DNA of 64,000 bases from Morinoia aosen (GCA_030386875.1 CM059560.1:22872683-22936682); one strand, 5' to 3'. Shown: positions 1 through 11,279, numbered from the stretch's first letter. The notes: generated by a model from the sequence alone, not told the origin. Made by a program: numbers and translations.

Positions 1-126
1 ACCATGAGAATCTGAAAGTAAATTTCATCTAACCAAAATCCAAACAATCGAACAAAAAGTGTGATATTCCCTCAAAATAGCACTCAACCCTTGCTTCTTT
101 TTCGCAAGTGTCTCCTTTCTCACAAG

Positions 127-924
127 ATGGCGGACAGAAAGGCAAACAAGAAGAACAATGAGGGTACGCTGGAGCTTGACTGTCCAGACATACAAAACCT
201 GTCAAAACCAAATAAGCAAATGGCCTCCATCATAATTGATCACTTTAACTCAGTAATGGAGAAATTTCAAAGTGAAATTAGTGACTTGAAAACGATGATT
301 GAAACACTAACGAAAAAAGAATCAAATCAAAAGGCAGTGATTGAAGAGCAAAATAAAAAGATAGACAGGCTAGTCTCCCGTCTAGACCAATTCGAAAGGA
401 AAGAAGAACGGGAAGAGTTGGAAAACAGAAAATGCACTCTGGTTATCACAGGGGAACTACCGCAATCACATTCTGATGAAGACTGTAGACAGACTGTGCG
501 GGAGCTCCTGAAGGACCAAATCAACGTCAACCTTAGTAACTCTGGCATCACTACAGCGACTAGACTGGGTAAAAAACCTGCCCCTGGAAACGTCGATAGG
601 AGAAACATTACCTTTGAGCTACGACAATACGAAAAGAAACAAGAAGTTTTGTCAGCCTGCCGAGTGACCAAGCCGAAATTCTACGTAAACGAATACCTCA
701 TCCCTTCGCGAGCTAATATTATGTACACTCTGAGATTGGCCAAACGAAAATTTCCCGACAAAATAGGTCTCGCAAGAACTCTGGATGGTAATATCAACGT
801 CTACTCTCCTCGGATACCTGGACAAGAAACTCCTAGACCTCACACCATCAAAACATCTGAATCACTTGACCAGTACTTACTACAACGTGTCGGCAAGTCC
901 TCAGAAGAAATTATTCTTAATTAG
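127..924 (+). CDS. LINE ORF1 protein (coiled coil plus RNA-binding-like C-terminal domain)
   Basis: A 265-codon open frame. The frame is open further upstream, but the first ATG with a plausible protein start (MADRKANKK) is at 127, so I chose it over a GTG at 61. Residues ~30-110 are a charged heptad-like coiled coil, expected to trimerise as in other LINE ORF1 proteins. Residues ~115-245 look like the compact nucleic-acid-binding domain of ORF1/FP-type proteins, with the recognisable stretch FYVNEYLIPSRANIMYTLR. The family role is binding LINE RNA in a ribonucleoprotein particle and chaperoning strand exchange. There is no zinc knuckle. The frame is intact, unlike ORF2 downstream. Confidence 0.8.
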   Translation: MADRKANKKNNEGTLELDCPDIQNLSKPNKQMASIIIDHFNSVMEKFQSEISDLKTMIETLTKKESNQKAVIEEQNKKIDRLVSRLDQFERKEEREELENRKCTLVITGELPQSHSDEDCRQTVRELLKDQINVNLSNSGITTATRLGKKPAPGNVDRRNITFELRQYEKKQEVLSACRVTKPKFYVNEYLIPSRANIMYTLRLAKRKFPDKIGLARTLDGNINVYSPRIPGQETPRPHTIKTSESLDQYLLQRVGKSSEEIILN

Positions 925-1528
925 AGACTTATGTACTGAATTTAATAGCATTTTGATCTCTGTCCACATGATTTCTTTTGTTTTCTGATAGAATCGCCTT
1001 TGGCTCTTCAAAGCAACCACGCAGAATTTGCAACTTTGTTTTACTGCTCACTAAATTTTTTTTTTTTATCTACTTTTTCTCATTATTCATAGAAGGCTCA
1101 TGCCGGATTTTCTACTCTGATTTAAATATTATGTTACCACCTGTCTCAAAATCTGAAAATAATCTAGATACTCAAGATCTTTATATTAATTAAATAACTT
1201 CGCTATCACTTAGATTCTGATCCACTTCGTTCTTTGCTATATCGTATGTGTTATATGCAGATACCACTGGTATGACAGCCTTGTAACTACACTATTCGCA
1301 ATTTATGGTCTCTAATGCTCCCACTCATGGACTGAGTTAGCCATCTCCTTATGAAATCATTCTAGATTTTAAATAATTTTAGACTAATAATCTCTGTGTG
1401 TTTTAGTTTCTCTCTATTTCTTAAATTTTACTATAAGTAGGAATGTCTTTACTTTTAACTTGACCTTGTAGTCTGTATCATCTTCTTTATTTTTTACGTC
1501 ACATTTTATTTACTGTTTCTTAATCTTT
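925..1528 (+). other. Inter-ORF spacer of the LINE
   Basis: About 600 bases of T-rich sequence separate ORF1 from the first ATG of ORF2. I see no domain or convincing reading frame in it. CR1/jockey-type elements usually have overlapping or closely spaced ORFs, so either this family has a long spacer or the frame upstream of 1529 has decayed. Confidence 0.5.
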
Positions 1529-2851
1529 ATGACTGACCATGTTGATATTTTCGATGATATTGATCCAGATCTCAATCATTTGAATAGACTGCATCCAAAC
1601 CTAAATGAAACTGGGAATTGTAAATACCTAAATATTAAAGAATTCAATGAATCGATGAGAAAAACCTGTAACGATCTCTCAGTATTATGTTGGAACTGTA
1701 GGTCCATTTATCCGAAAATAGATGAAATATCTTGTACTATCACTGAGCTAAACAGCAATTTTGATGTTCTCAGTTTCACCGAAAGTTGGCTAGATGACTC
1801 AACTAAAGACCTAATTCAAATTCAGAACTATAATAGCCATCATTCACTCCGTAGCAACAAACGTGGTGGTGGCATCAGTACGTACATATCTAAACACATA
1901 TCATCGAAAAACATTATAAGTGCGACTATGAATCGTGAACATATTGAGACTCTATTTATAGAACTAACGAAAAATGGTAAACGGATTGTACTTGGAACTG
2001 TATATAGGCCCCCAACAGCTTGCAACATTTCTTTCCTGAACGAGCTTCAAAGCATAATATCTCAGTTTAACAAATCTCTATACAATGACATAATAATTTG
2101 CGGGGATTTCAACTACGATCTTCTTCAATATGAAAGCTGTGAACAAATCTCAAACTTCATAAATGTTTTTCAGTCTAACTCCTTCCTTCCAATCATCACG
2201 AAACCTACGCGTATTACATCCGAATCTGCCACGTTGCTCGATAATATTTTTATGTTAGATCCGACTGATTTTCTTACAGGAATAATAATTTCTGACTTAT
2301 CTGACTATTTTCCGGTGTTTCTCATCAAGAAGAATGTCTATAGTCCCTGCAACAGCCCACATGCTGAGACTTTTTCATATCGTTGTATAAACGAATATAA
2401 CTTGGGGACAATGCGAACTGTTCTAGAAGAATTAATGCCATCATTGGACATCTATGAACTAGACAATAATGCGATTAACATTGACCAAGCAATACTAAAA
2501 CTAACTGAAACTATAACGACCGCATATAACCAATGTTGTCCAATAATCACCCGCACAATTACGCCGAAAAATAGACAAAAACCTTGGATTACTGAAGATA
2601 TCGTGATCAATATAAAGAAACGTCAAGCATACTTAGCCTTACTATACGAAGGACGAATATCTAGATTAACGTATAACAGATTCAGGAATCATGTGACAAA
2701 TCAAATACGAACATCGAAACAAAACTACTTTACGCGCAAATTCACTGACTACAAAACTGATATTAAAAAACTTGGCGCCTGCTTAATTCATGCTATAGAC
2801 CGAATAATAACGCTAAAAAAACAATTGAATCCATCGTTCACGAAAATGTAA
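1529..2851 (+). pseudogene. LINE ORF2, N-terminal part: APE-type endonuclease
   Basis: This 440-codon frame carries the exonuclease-endonuclease-phosphatase fold that nicks target DNA for target-primed reverse transcription. Visible motifs are WNCRS (Asn56), FTESW (Glu85), TVYRPP (Tyr159), GDFNYD (Asp193, Asn195) and TLLDNIF. The last motif, normally SDHxP with the catalytic His, reads SDYFPV: residue 260 is Tyr (codon TAT at 2306-2308), a single C-to-T change from His. The frame then loses register near the A run at 2765-2770 and terminates at 2851, while the RT continues in another frame. The endonuclease of this copy is therefore predicted dead twice over: catalytic substitution and separation from the RT. 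Confidence 0.8.
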
Positions 2852-2880
2852 AATATCATGATAAACAAGATATTGCAACA

Positions 2881-4530
2881 GTGTTCAACAACTTTTTTAT
2901 AAATATAGGAAAAAATATAGCCGATAATGTCGTTAGTGAACCTACAGACCACTTGCAATACATGGACCATGTCCGTGAACACAACTCTTTCTTTTTCCCG
3001 CCAACTAACCCCTCCGATGTAATTACATGCATAAACAACTTGAAAAATAAATCAAATGGATTAAATACATTTTCAGCTAAATTTCTTAAGGCTATTGCTG
3101 ATATAATAGCACCGTGCATATCTGATATTATCAACCATTCGCTTTCTCAAGGTATCTTCCCCAACTCTCTCAAAACTGCCAGAGTCACCCCTATTTTTAT
3201 AAATGGTGATAAAAACTGCGTTAATAATTATAGACCTATCTCTGTTTTACCAATTATGAGCAAAATATTTGAAAAAATTGTGTATAAAAAAGTGTATTCG
3301 TATTTTGAACAAAAATCTTTTCTCTATGACGGACAATTCGGTTTTCGTTCTAAGAAATCAACGACACAAGCTGTATTAAATCATTTACAGTACCTTTACT
3401 CTAATATAGATGAAGGAAAGCTTGTTTTCTCCGTTTTTCTTGACTTTCGAAAAGCATTCGACTGTGTGGACCATAAGATATTACTCTCGAAACTACACTG
3501 TTATGGCATTCGAGGAATTGCCCATGATTGGTTCAAATCATACCTAACAAATCGGAAACAATACGTTGTCGTTGACGACGCAAAATCGGACCCACAGACA
3601 ATTAGCCATGGAGTTCCACAAGGGTCTGTCCTAGGGCCTCTCCTATTTCTGATATTTATAAATGATATTATCAAATCAACAACATTTTTCAAATTCATAC
3701 TTTTTGCCGATGACAGCACGCTTTCTACGGTCCTTCCGAGCCAAAATCCCGCTATGATTGCGGAGAGCATAAATAATGAACTCCATAAGGTTTCATTATG
3801 GCTTAAAGCTAATAAAATAAGCCTCAACGTCGAAAAAACAAAGTATATTACATTCTCATACAAGAAAAACATATCTCTCCCACACATAAAAATTGGCGAA
3901 GGTGAAATCGAAGAAACCAACTCATGCAAGTTTCTGGGCATCATAATAGATAAACATCTGACCTTTAAAGAGCACATCGCTAATATTAGTTCTAAATTAT
4001 CGAAATCCATCGGAATCCTGAATAAAGTTAAAAATTACCTGCCTGAAACAGCTTTACGAATGCTCTACCGAACGCTCATTTCACCATACTTGCAGTACGG
4101 AATAGCAGCATGGCACGGAACTGATAAAAATAAAACCAATATAATTTTTACTCTGCAAAAAAGAGCAATCAGAGCGGTAAAGAATCTAGAATATAATGCT
4201 CACACAAATGATTCATTCAAAAATTTACAAATACTTAAACTTCCAGATCTCTATAAAATCTCCATTTGTAATTTCATTTACAAAACATTAAGAAATGATG
4301 GCGACAATAGCCTGAAACTATTATTAAGTGCGCAAACTGGTCATCACGACCATTTAACCCGAAATAGAAGTAAATTCATGCTTCCTTATTATTCAAAGGC
4401 CCGGTCGCAACACAGTATCCTCTTCGTTGGAACTAAAACTTGGAACTCAATACCTGCGGAGATCCGTGATAGTAATTCTTACAAGTTATTCAAAAGAAAT
4501 CTCGAGACTCACTTCCTATCGGAATATTAG
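2881..4530 (+). pseudogene. LINE ORF2, C-terminal part: reverse transcriptase
   Basis: A 549-codon frame in a different register from the endonuclease. It is already open from about 2771, so 2881 (GTG) is not a real start. RT blocks are clear: NYRPISVLP (res. ~116-124), GFR (154-156), FLDFRKAFD with the first catalytic Asp188, HGVPQGSVLGP (243-253) and FADD (275-278) holding the catalytic Asp pair. The thumb and C-terminal region follow, ending in the WNSIPAEIR-type block seen at the end of many LINE RTs. No RNase H domain is visible. The RT itself has no stop, so the lesion is only at the junction with the upstream frame. An A6 run at 2765-2770 one base short would explain the shift. Confidence 0.85.
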
Positions 4531-4904
4531 TCATGTAAGATCACCAAGTCAAATCTTGTCTCCAACATGACTGTTTCCAATAATGAAATTTGCCATGGGT
4601 AATATGTAATTCGCCTTCAGTCTGCTGTTAAATCTTTTATCGAATGTACTGTTAAATATAGTCCACATAACCTATATTGTAAAATGAAATATCTGATATC
4701 GATTGAATTATCTCACTGATCAGTCTAATGTGAAACTAGGTTAAGTGATTTAGGTTAAACATTAATGTACACCTTAGAATAATGTTGATGGTAGGATGCC
4801 CCAGAAGTCGCTGAACTTATTCGGGCCCACAGGTAGCTATATTCAAACTTGTCCATTGTACTAGACTTAAGAAACATTCTACCTCTGTATCTCCTGTGGT
4901 AAAT

Positions 4905-4939
4905 AAATTGTTTAAATTGTTTAAATTGTTTAAATTGTT
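4905..4939 (+). repeat. LINE 3'-terminal tandem repeat, four 9-bp units
   Basis: Four consecutive AAATTGTTT units (last one short by a base), directly downstream of the LINE 3' UTR. CR1/L2-group LINEs end in short repeats that the RT uses for priming, so this marks the element's 3' boundary. Confidence 0.75.
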
Positions 4940-6435
4940 CCCCCAAAATCCAAACACAAGGGAGGTTGCATAATATTTTTGGTCCAAAACCTCTGATAAT
5001 CGTAGAAAACGAGTTATTCTAAAAAGAATGATTTTAGGGGGTTCATTGCCAAACGCCTTGGAAGTCAAACCAATTGATTTTAAAAATTGCTTCCAGTGTC
5101 GTCGCACTCAGCAAACAATATTCTGATCTCTATAGAGGAAAATTCCAATTTGTTGTAACTGACATTTTAGGAATTTTCCATAAAAGTCCAAAATAAATTA
5201 ATATTTTAACGATATAAACGATTATGAATACCAAATTGAAAATGTTCTTTATCGATTATAGTAAATATAATTACGAATAAAATGAGCCCTAAACTAAGTC
5301 GTTAAGTCAATAAACACGAGCGGTATTCTACCTACAAAAAATTAAAAATATATCCTAAGGAGCGCCACGTGACCCTACAACCCAACTTGACAGCTCGAGT
5401 AAAACTGAGGTCACTGTGAGGTGTTGCTGAAGTATTTTTTGGAGTCATGAACTCTGATTGGCTTATTGCTAAATAAGTTTGGCCAGTAATAACTCCGCTT
5501 TCATCAATGCTTTTTTAAAGCGAAGAAAGCGCAGGCGTATTTCCTATCCAACAAGGCAGCTCTCCACCTCTGCGCAACCAATAACTGCGCAACTACGACG
5601 ACCGATATCTCAAGAACTATTTTGTCTAAAAACATAAATTTAAAATGGAGCCCAACGAAGCCTTGTACATGCATGCATTCGACCAAAATGCGCATATTTT
5701 TTTAAGTGAATGAGCCCCTTTAAACGAATTGTGCACGCAGTAAACATTCCGTAATGATCGGAGACATGTAACTATTACTTGTTAGCAGTTCATGTCTCTA
5801 CAGTAAGGTTGCATGCTACGGATGTCATAAGTTTCTGATCTGCCGAGTTACATTCTGCAGAAGTACAAAGCATCACGACACAACTCATGTGTAAATGCTG
5901 CGAAGTTACAATGCAATTAATTGCTTAACACTACCCGAAATGAGAGAGATTTAGAATAAATTACGGCTTAAAATGACAATTTATCGGATAAAATATTCCT
6001 TATTTTCAAGAATATGGTAGTTATAAATGGATCAGAAAAGGAAAATTTACCAAAATGAAGATGCATAATTGTTTGTGGACAAGTACCCAAAAATTAAGAC
6101 TGCATTAGGTTAACACATAAGAAACGTTACTTTGTTTCAGAGAGTTTCTCTCGAGCTACCAGAATAGATATTGAAAACAATGAACAAAATATGTAATTTA
6201 GCAATGTGACATGTATAATTTTAGATTGAAAACTCTAACGACATAACACATTTTTACCACAGCAACGAATTAGCACAGCTCCCAATAGTTCACAATAAAG
6301 CCAGTTGCACTCATAGCTGAGGTTAAGATTTTGCGAGTGGTTCAAATTTTTATCAATAAATTAGCTGTGCTATAAAATAGTTGAAGCACCAACGAAGGCT
6401 GTCAAATTTTCAATGAAATCCATCGAGGCAAAAGT
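4940..6435. other. No recognisable feature
   Basis: AT-rich sequence without a convincing ORF, repeat or RNA gene that I can recognise. Confidence 0.4.
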
Positions 6436-6641
6436 TTAGCCGCCCGCGGTCAATCTACAGCCTAGAGAGTTGCGATAAAACTTCTTCAGGCGAGAAGCTC
6501 TAAGTTCATCGCCAGCAAAGAAACTTTTATGCCTTTGTTTGCACAGCGTCTTGAAATCTTCCAGAAATTTTTCCTTCAAACTCCTCGCCGTTTTATCGGT
6601 CACGTCTTGAAACAAACAACCAAGTTGGAGAATAAACCTGT
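6436..6641 (-). pseudogene. Candidate exon or decayed coding fragment, unknown product
   Basis: On the minus strand this stretch is open for about 68 codons, ending in a TAA at 6436-6438. Upstream of the open part there is an in-frame TAA followed immediately by a CCAG that could be a splice acceptor (AG at 6642-6643 on the minus strand). The predicted peptide is lysine- and leucine-rich (for example ARSLKEKFLEDFKTLCKQ). It is more GC-rich than its surroundings. I do not recognise the family. It could be an exon of a gene, a transposon relic or chance. Confidence 0.22.
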
Positions 6642-7123
6642 CTGGTTAGCGTTGAGTTTCTAATTGGAATTAGAGATGGATCGAATAACTGGCAGTATGG
6701 CATTTACTTTGACGCTCGCAGCCGAACTCAATTACGAGTGTTTAGTGGAGTTTCAGCCCCATTGAAAACGTACAACAAAACTGCCGCTGTTTACTCTTGC
6801 CTAGCCAACTTTGCTACATATTTGAGAGCAAACGCATAGCTGTTGAAGATGCTAATAAAATATTGGTGTAGATTTGAAGGGAATTTGACAATTCGCTGTT
6901 AAGCCGAACAGAAGGAATATGACCTCAATTTAGACTAAGTTTCAAAAACACCGACAGGAATATCACTGAAAACCATAGTTAAGAGGCTTAATAAGAGCCA
7001 ACACTATATATTGACACTTTTTATCAACGAGAGTATTTATGTTGCTCCCATTCAGCTCATTTAAAACCCCTACGCTCTATCAACTTCATGCGCAGAGTGG
7101 GTCAGCTAGACACTAGCCTATAA

Positions 7124-7309
7124 TCAATTAGCCAGGTTGCTGGGACCAAGGAGGTTTGCTGGGACCAACTCTTGAATGTTTTCCACCATGCTTTCACAAG
7201 CTAGGAAAACGACCGACAACCAATAGGTCATTATTGCAAAATAAAGCAGTATACTTGCACGTCCAATTAACGCTCTGTCCAGTTTAAAGAGAACTTGCTC
7301 TTTTTTCAC
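7124..7309 (-). CDS. Short hydrophobic ORF, unknown
   Basis: A 61-codon minus-strand frame starting at a GTG, with a hydrophobic stretch (LLYFAIMTYWLSVVFL) that could span a membrane. It lies between two other minus-strand open stretches (6436-6641 and 7579-8010), the only reason to list it. Nothing identifies a function. Confidence 0.13.
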   Translation of the reverse strand: MKKEQVLFKLDRALIGRASILLYFAIMTYWLSVVFLACESMVENIQELVPANLLGPSNLAN

Positions 7310-7578
7310 GTGCCTTAATTAAACCTGTCCGTAACGCTGCCAACAACGGCCCAAACACAACTTCCTGGGTCAGTTTTTAGGGGTCAATGGACTTACTCAC
7401 AGCCCCTGCCGCAGGCCTTTGTAAACCTTTGTCTCTCGTAAAAGATCGTGATGCATGAATGCCTCGTCACCGTTGCAGAGCAATCAATTCCAACTTCAAT
7501 TTTTTGATGGTAACTTTTTAAGATGGTTCTCCGATGTATAAAGAGCAGTGCATCAGTTTCTAGAATTCTGTGCTCTCG

Positions 7579-8010
7579 TTACTTCAAAATTTTCCAAAGA
7601 AGCCAAAGTGGGTGCACTTTATTCGCGATGCAATTCTTCATAGCTGAATCTAAACCAAATAGGCTTACTCTGAGAGCAGGTAAAACGCTTTCTGACTCCA
7701 GAATAGCAATGTTCTCTGGATCTGCACAAATTCATGTAAATGCTAAACGCTGGTTCAATGATCGCGCTGCATTCACTGTTCCAAGACCCAATGAAAGTCG
7801 TGCAAGGGCTCTTTTGTTGTCAACACAACTAGATATCGCATTCAATGCTCTGGAAATTTTCGATCGGAGGGAATTGAATTGATTCTTCTAGGAGCTTGTC
7901 AAGGAAAAGAATTCCACGGAGGAAACGGGACCCGAAAACTTGGAGCAGGATCTTTCACGAGCGGAGAAGTTCAACGAGTCTCGGAAATAAATTGTAAATT
8001 TTAGTCAAGC
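7579..8010 (-). pseudogene. Decayed minus-strand reading frame, unknown product
   Basis: One minus-strand frame runs from about 8010 to a TAA at 7579-7581 with only two internal stops, TAG at 7888-7890 and TGA at 7732-7734. In AT-rich DNA of this kind several more would be expected in 144 codons. The peptide pieces between stops look protein-like (SRALNAISSCVDNKRALA; SESVLPALRVSLFGLDSAMK). A + strand frame of 119 codons over the same bases (7523-7882) is probably its antisense shadow. No family recognised. It may belong with the candidate exon at 6436-6641. Confidence 0.25.
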
Positions 8011-8355
8011 TGAAGCCACCAAACTCGGGTGTTTGGGCTTACCCAACAATTTTACGCAGTAAAATGAATTTTAGATTGGAAGAAAATCATAATGTTATCA
8101 TACGTAACAGCTTATAGGAACCAATATGCAGCTGAATTCCAACGCAATAACAAGTATGAAATATTTATCGATAAATTTCCGCTCACGATACAGAGTCGAA
8201 ACAGAAATTAAATTTGGAAAAAGTTCATCTATTAACAAGTTATGGAATTAAAGAGTTCGACAAACTCTATCACACAGTCCAATTTTAAATCTGAAATGGG
8301 AATACGAATAATGGATGAGTTTACAGAGCGGCAAGTAATGAACGTTCAAATATCT

Positions 8356-8870
8356 GGGGTACCGGAATGTTCTGTCCTCTTTTCTTTCACCAAACTTTAA
8401 AACATGAGAATAAGTCCGAACAGCTGTTTTAAGGTCAGATCAGATGTCAGATATTCAGTTAAATTTCACATCTAATTGAATCTACTCCAGTTGATATTTT
8501 ACACACGTTTATAGCCCCTGAAAGAGAAAAGTTTCAAAGTGAATCTTATGCGTCATTGCAGGTTGTGTGAATTCCACAAAGGTAGCAATCCAACAACAGC
8601 AGTGAAAAACAAAAACGCTGTGTATCCAGAAGGTGTGAGGCTTAGAAACATTTAAATGAGGGTAGATTGTTTTCGAAATTCAAAGAAGACGGTTTCAATC
8701 GTTGCCCGTATTGCTTTGTTTTTTTGGGAAGAGTTCATGAGGAACCCAGACTCCCTCTCTATTCACCTTCCCAATCTTTTTCAGATGCTCCTGAACAGTA
8801 GCCAACATGCATCAAGTCTTTGGGACAATATTCTGATTGTCGAAAATCTTCTTCCACTGCAGCTTTCAAA
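8356..8870 (+). repeat. Palindrome cluster, copy A (direct)
   Basis: 8356-8640 is the inverted counterpart of 8971-9249, and the longer segment 8356-8870 is a direct, diverged copy of about 11750-12290. Shared landmarks include GTTCTGTCCTC near 8371, ATGCGTCATTGCAGGTTGT near 8549 and GGGAAGAGTTCATGAGGAAC near 8727. An 87-codon + frame at 8656-8919 lies mostly inside it and is not recognisable. Confidence 0.75.
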
Positions 8871-8970
8871 AATTTATCACAAAAAAGACAGGGTATCCCC
8901 GTTCGAGGCTTATAAGTAAATTTGAAATTACCTATTCATATTTCAAAAGCCATCTACGGTAGTTTCTTGC

Positions 8971-9968
8971 CCTCACACCTTCTGGATTACGTTTGCCACT
9001 GTTGTAGTTGGATTGCTACCTTCGTTTGTGGAAATCACACAACCTGCAATGACGCATATGAAACATTTTGAAACTTTTCTCTTCCATGGGCTATAGATGT
9101 GTTTGAAATATCGAATGGAGTAAATTCATTTAAATGTGAAGTTTAACTGAATATCTGACCTTTGATCTGACTTAAAAACAGCTGTTCGGACTTATTCTTA
9201 TGTTTTGAAGTTTGGTTAAAGAAAAGAGGACAGAACTTTCCAGTGCCCCAACAATTAACTATTGAGTTGCAGCATGCCAAAAACCATGAAATTATCTTTC
9301 CGATTGATGCACTTGAGTTATGAGAAGAATTACTCCCAAAGTCAGACGAAAGGTTTCTCTATGTACTGTCACGTAGCTCAGTATTGTTTATAATTATGAA
9401 ACATTCACCACTACCATGAGCTACCAATGGCTTCAGCAATAATTACAGCAGACCAATGTCTCCGTAAGATTGAACACATTGTGAAAAAATCTGATGGAAA
9501 AATGTTTTGATACATTTATAATATGAGAGAAATCTCAAAATGATGCTATGAACATTGTGTGTAGGTAGGGAAAAACTGTTTTATAAATCCAAACCTTATA
9601 TTTGCTATCCGGGAGAAACTCAAAATAATCACAAAAAAATGAAAATCTCGTTGAAATTTAGTGAATCAAAATTTATAAATCAATATTGAAATTAGAAAGT
9701 TGTTGATGCCCATCACTCAGAAGTTTAGATTGAAAGAGAGGCTACGGAAGAGGCATCGGACCTTTGAAATGCAGCGCATTCTACTGCACATCGCCTCTCT
9801 CCGCAAATTCCCCAACTTGGACTCGAGTCTTACGAAGGAACTTGATATGATCCAGTATACCATCAAGATTATTTCCTAAGCTCTCAAAATCTCGAAGTTT
9901 CGGTCTGTACGCAAATCAAACTTCCTCGCAGATGATAAATCAGGCCCATTCTCTAATTGGCTGTAGTT
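8971..9968 (-). repeat. Palindrome cluster, copy B (inverted left arm)
   Basis: Read on the minus strand this arm matches 11018-12035 over its whole ~1-kb length (by eye roughly 85-95 percent identical). Its outer part also matches copy A. Landmarks are ATGACGCATATG near 9051 and GATGCCCATCACTCAGAAGT near 9705. The arm ends abruptly near 9968, where the match to the right arm stops at CTAATTGGCTG. Confidence 0.8.
9706..9879 (+). pseudogene. Truncated left-arm copy of the palindrome ORF
   Basis: Starts with ATG at 9706 and stops at TAA 9877-9879 after 57 codons. The right-arm copy has CAA at the equivalent place and reads on for 50 more codons. Downstream of the stop the same frame continues to match the right-arm protein to about 9968, so this is a nonsense-truncated copy. 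Product unknown. Confidence 0.35.
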
Positions 9969-11017
9969 TTCAGTTTGTAAAGTAATCCAACTTTCGCAAG
10001 ATTTCTGTAATACACTCAGCGTTGTAGGCAACTAGACGGCGGGCGAAAGGCAGTGCAACAGACGTGTCCTGAGCTCGATCCTTCCTTCCGATAAAAAAGA
10101 CGATATCAATATAGAAAGCGCCTTCGTGTAAGTTGTGAAAGTTTCACAACGATCGTACGTTTAACTAATAAATTGGGATAAAGTTAATGCGTAAATTCGT
10201 CTGATCTATGTTACGGGTTTGAACTCAGTCCCAGTGGTTTTTGTTTTACTAAATAATCAGCACAGCCTTTTTTCTTTCTGAATTACCGTTTTATCAAAGC
10301 AGCTTAATTTTAGCGAATGGTACGCAGAAGCTCAAAATTGACACAAAGAAATGGTTAACTTACTAGTAGATTTGGCGTGTACAAAATTTCTATCGGTGGG
10401 TGAAATTATCAATAACATGGATTTAAGGAACTCTTTTATCACGCAATCTTTTACGATTTTTTTCATTTCTCACATCAGAATGAGTTGTGAGCTTGGCATG
10501 TTAGACGACCTATGCATGAATCCTGATAAATTAAAGAAATTTCAGTCAATGGGGTTAACATTAGATACGTGAATGTATACGTCAAAATATAAGTTCTTTG
10601 GTGTTAGCAATCACCTGAGCAGGCAAGCCAGCCAAAAATGACAAACAGTCTCGCACCAAACCGCCGTGGGTAAAGATTCCCGTTATCAATGCTGATCGAC
10701 TTCGGTTCATGTTAGCTCAGCCAACGATGCCTCAATTGAGCCGAGCTTTCGCTCAACACAAGTCATCCTTCCCCTTTCGTTCGCTAAATTGGAAGGATTA
10801 TAGCATGATTAGACATGTTTGCGAGTTCCAAAATCAAATCGAACAGAAGGTTTAGTTTGGCAGAAGTTGTGTTTCTAATATTGATAAAAGAAATGAATAA
10901 GATTCATGGAAGATTTCCAATTTCCATGGAAATTTTTCAGGGCAATGTACTTTCTGTTTTATACACTCGTAAGCCAGTTTCGTAAGGAATATTGTTTACA
11001 AAATTTCAATCCGAATT
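9969..11017. other. Spacer of the large palindrome
   Basis: About 1.05 kb between the inverted arms, not repeated elsewhere in the window as far as I can see. A 73-codon + frame at 10351-10572 has no recognisable features. Confidence 0.5.
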
Positions 11018-11279
11018 TCTGCAGCCAATTAGAGAATGGGCCTGATTTATCACATGCGAGGAAGTTTGATTTGCGTACAGACCGAAACTTCGAGATTTTG
11101 AGATCTTGGGAAATAATCTTGATGGTATACTGGATCATATCAAGTTCCTTCGTAAGACTCGAGTCCAAGTTGAGGAATTTGCGGAGAGAGGCGATGTGCA
11201 GTAGAATGCGCTGCATTTCAAAGGTCCGATGCCTCTTCGGTAGCCTCTCATTCAATCTAAACTTCTGAGTGATGGGCAT
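10959..11279 (-). CDS. Unrecognised 106-codon ORF in the right palindrome arm
   Basis: First ATG at 11279 on the minus strand; stop at 10959. The predicted protein is basic and leucine-rich, with an Arg/Lys-rich N-terminus (RLPKRHRTFEMQRILL) and alternating hydrophobic residues, but no motif I recognise. The same sequence occurs in the left arm with a nonsense codon. Between the arms this ~260-base part is closer to identical than the flanking arm sequence, yet the few differences I can see mostly change amino acids, which argues against current selection. It could be a relic of a transposon-borne gene. An upstream in-frame TAA lies just before the start region, so a further 5' exon is possible. 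Confidence 0.3.
   Translation of the reverse strand: MPITQKFRLNERLPKRHRTFEMQRILLHIASLRKFLNLDSSLTKELDMIQYTIKIISQDLKISKFRSVRKSNFLACDKSGPFSNWLQKFGLKFCKQYSLRNWLTSV

Larger units (their letters stand above)
1..4939 (+). mobile_element. Non-LTR retrotransposon (LINE), CR1/L2/jockey-like, nearly complete
   Basis: The segment holds, in order, a coiled-coil ORF1, an APE-type endonuclease, a reverse transcriptase and a 3' untranslated region ending in four copies of AAATTGTTT. Ending in a short tandem repeat rather than poly(A) is typical of CR1/L2-type LINEs. The 5' end may lie outside the window, since ORF1 starts only 127 bases in. ORF2 is split into two frames near 2765-2770, so this copy looks inactive, although the RT half is otherwise open. 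Clade assignment is inferred from domain order and motif style only. Confidence 0.85.

Noticed and set aside
7523-7882. 119-codon + strand ORF
   Set aside because: The minus strand over the same bases gives a longer, more protein-like frame; the + frame is probably its shadow.
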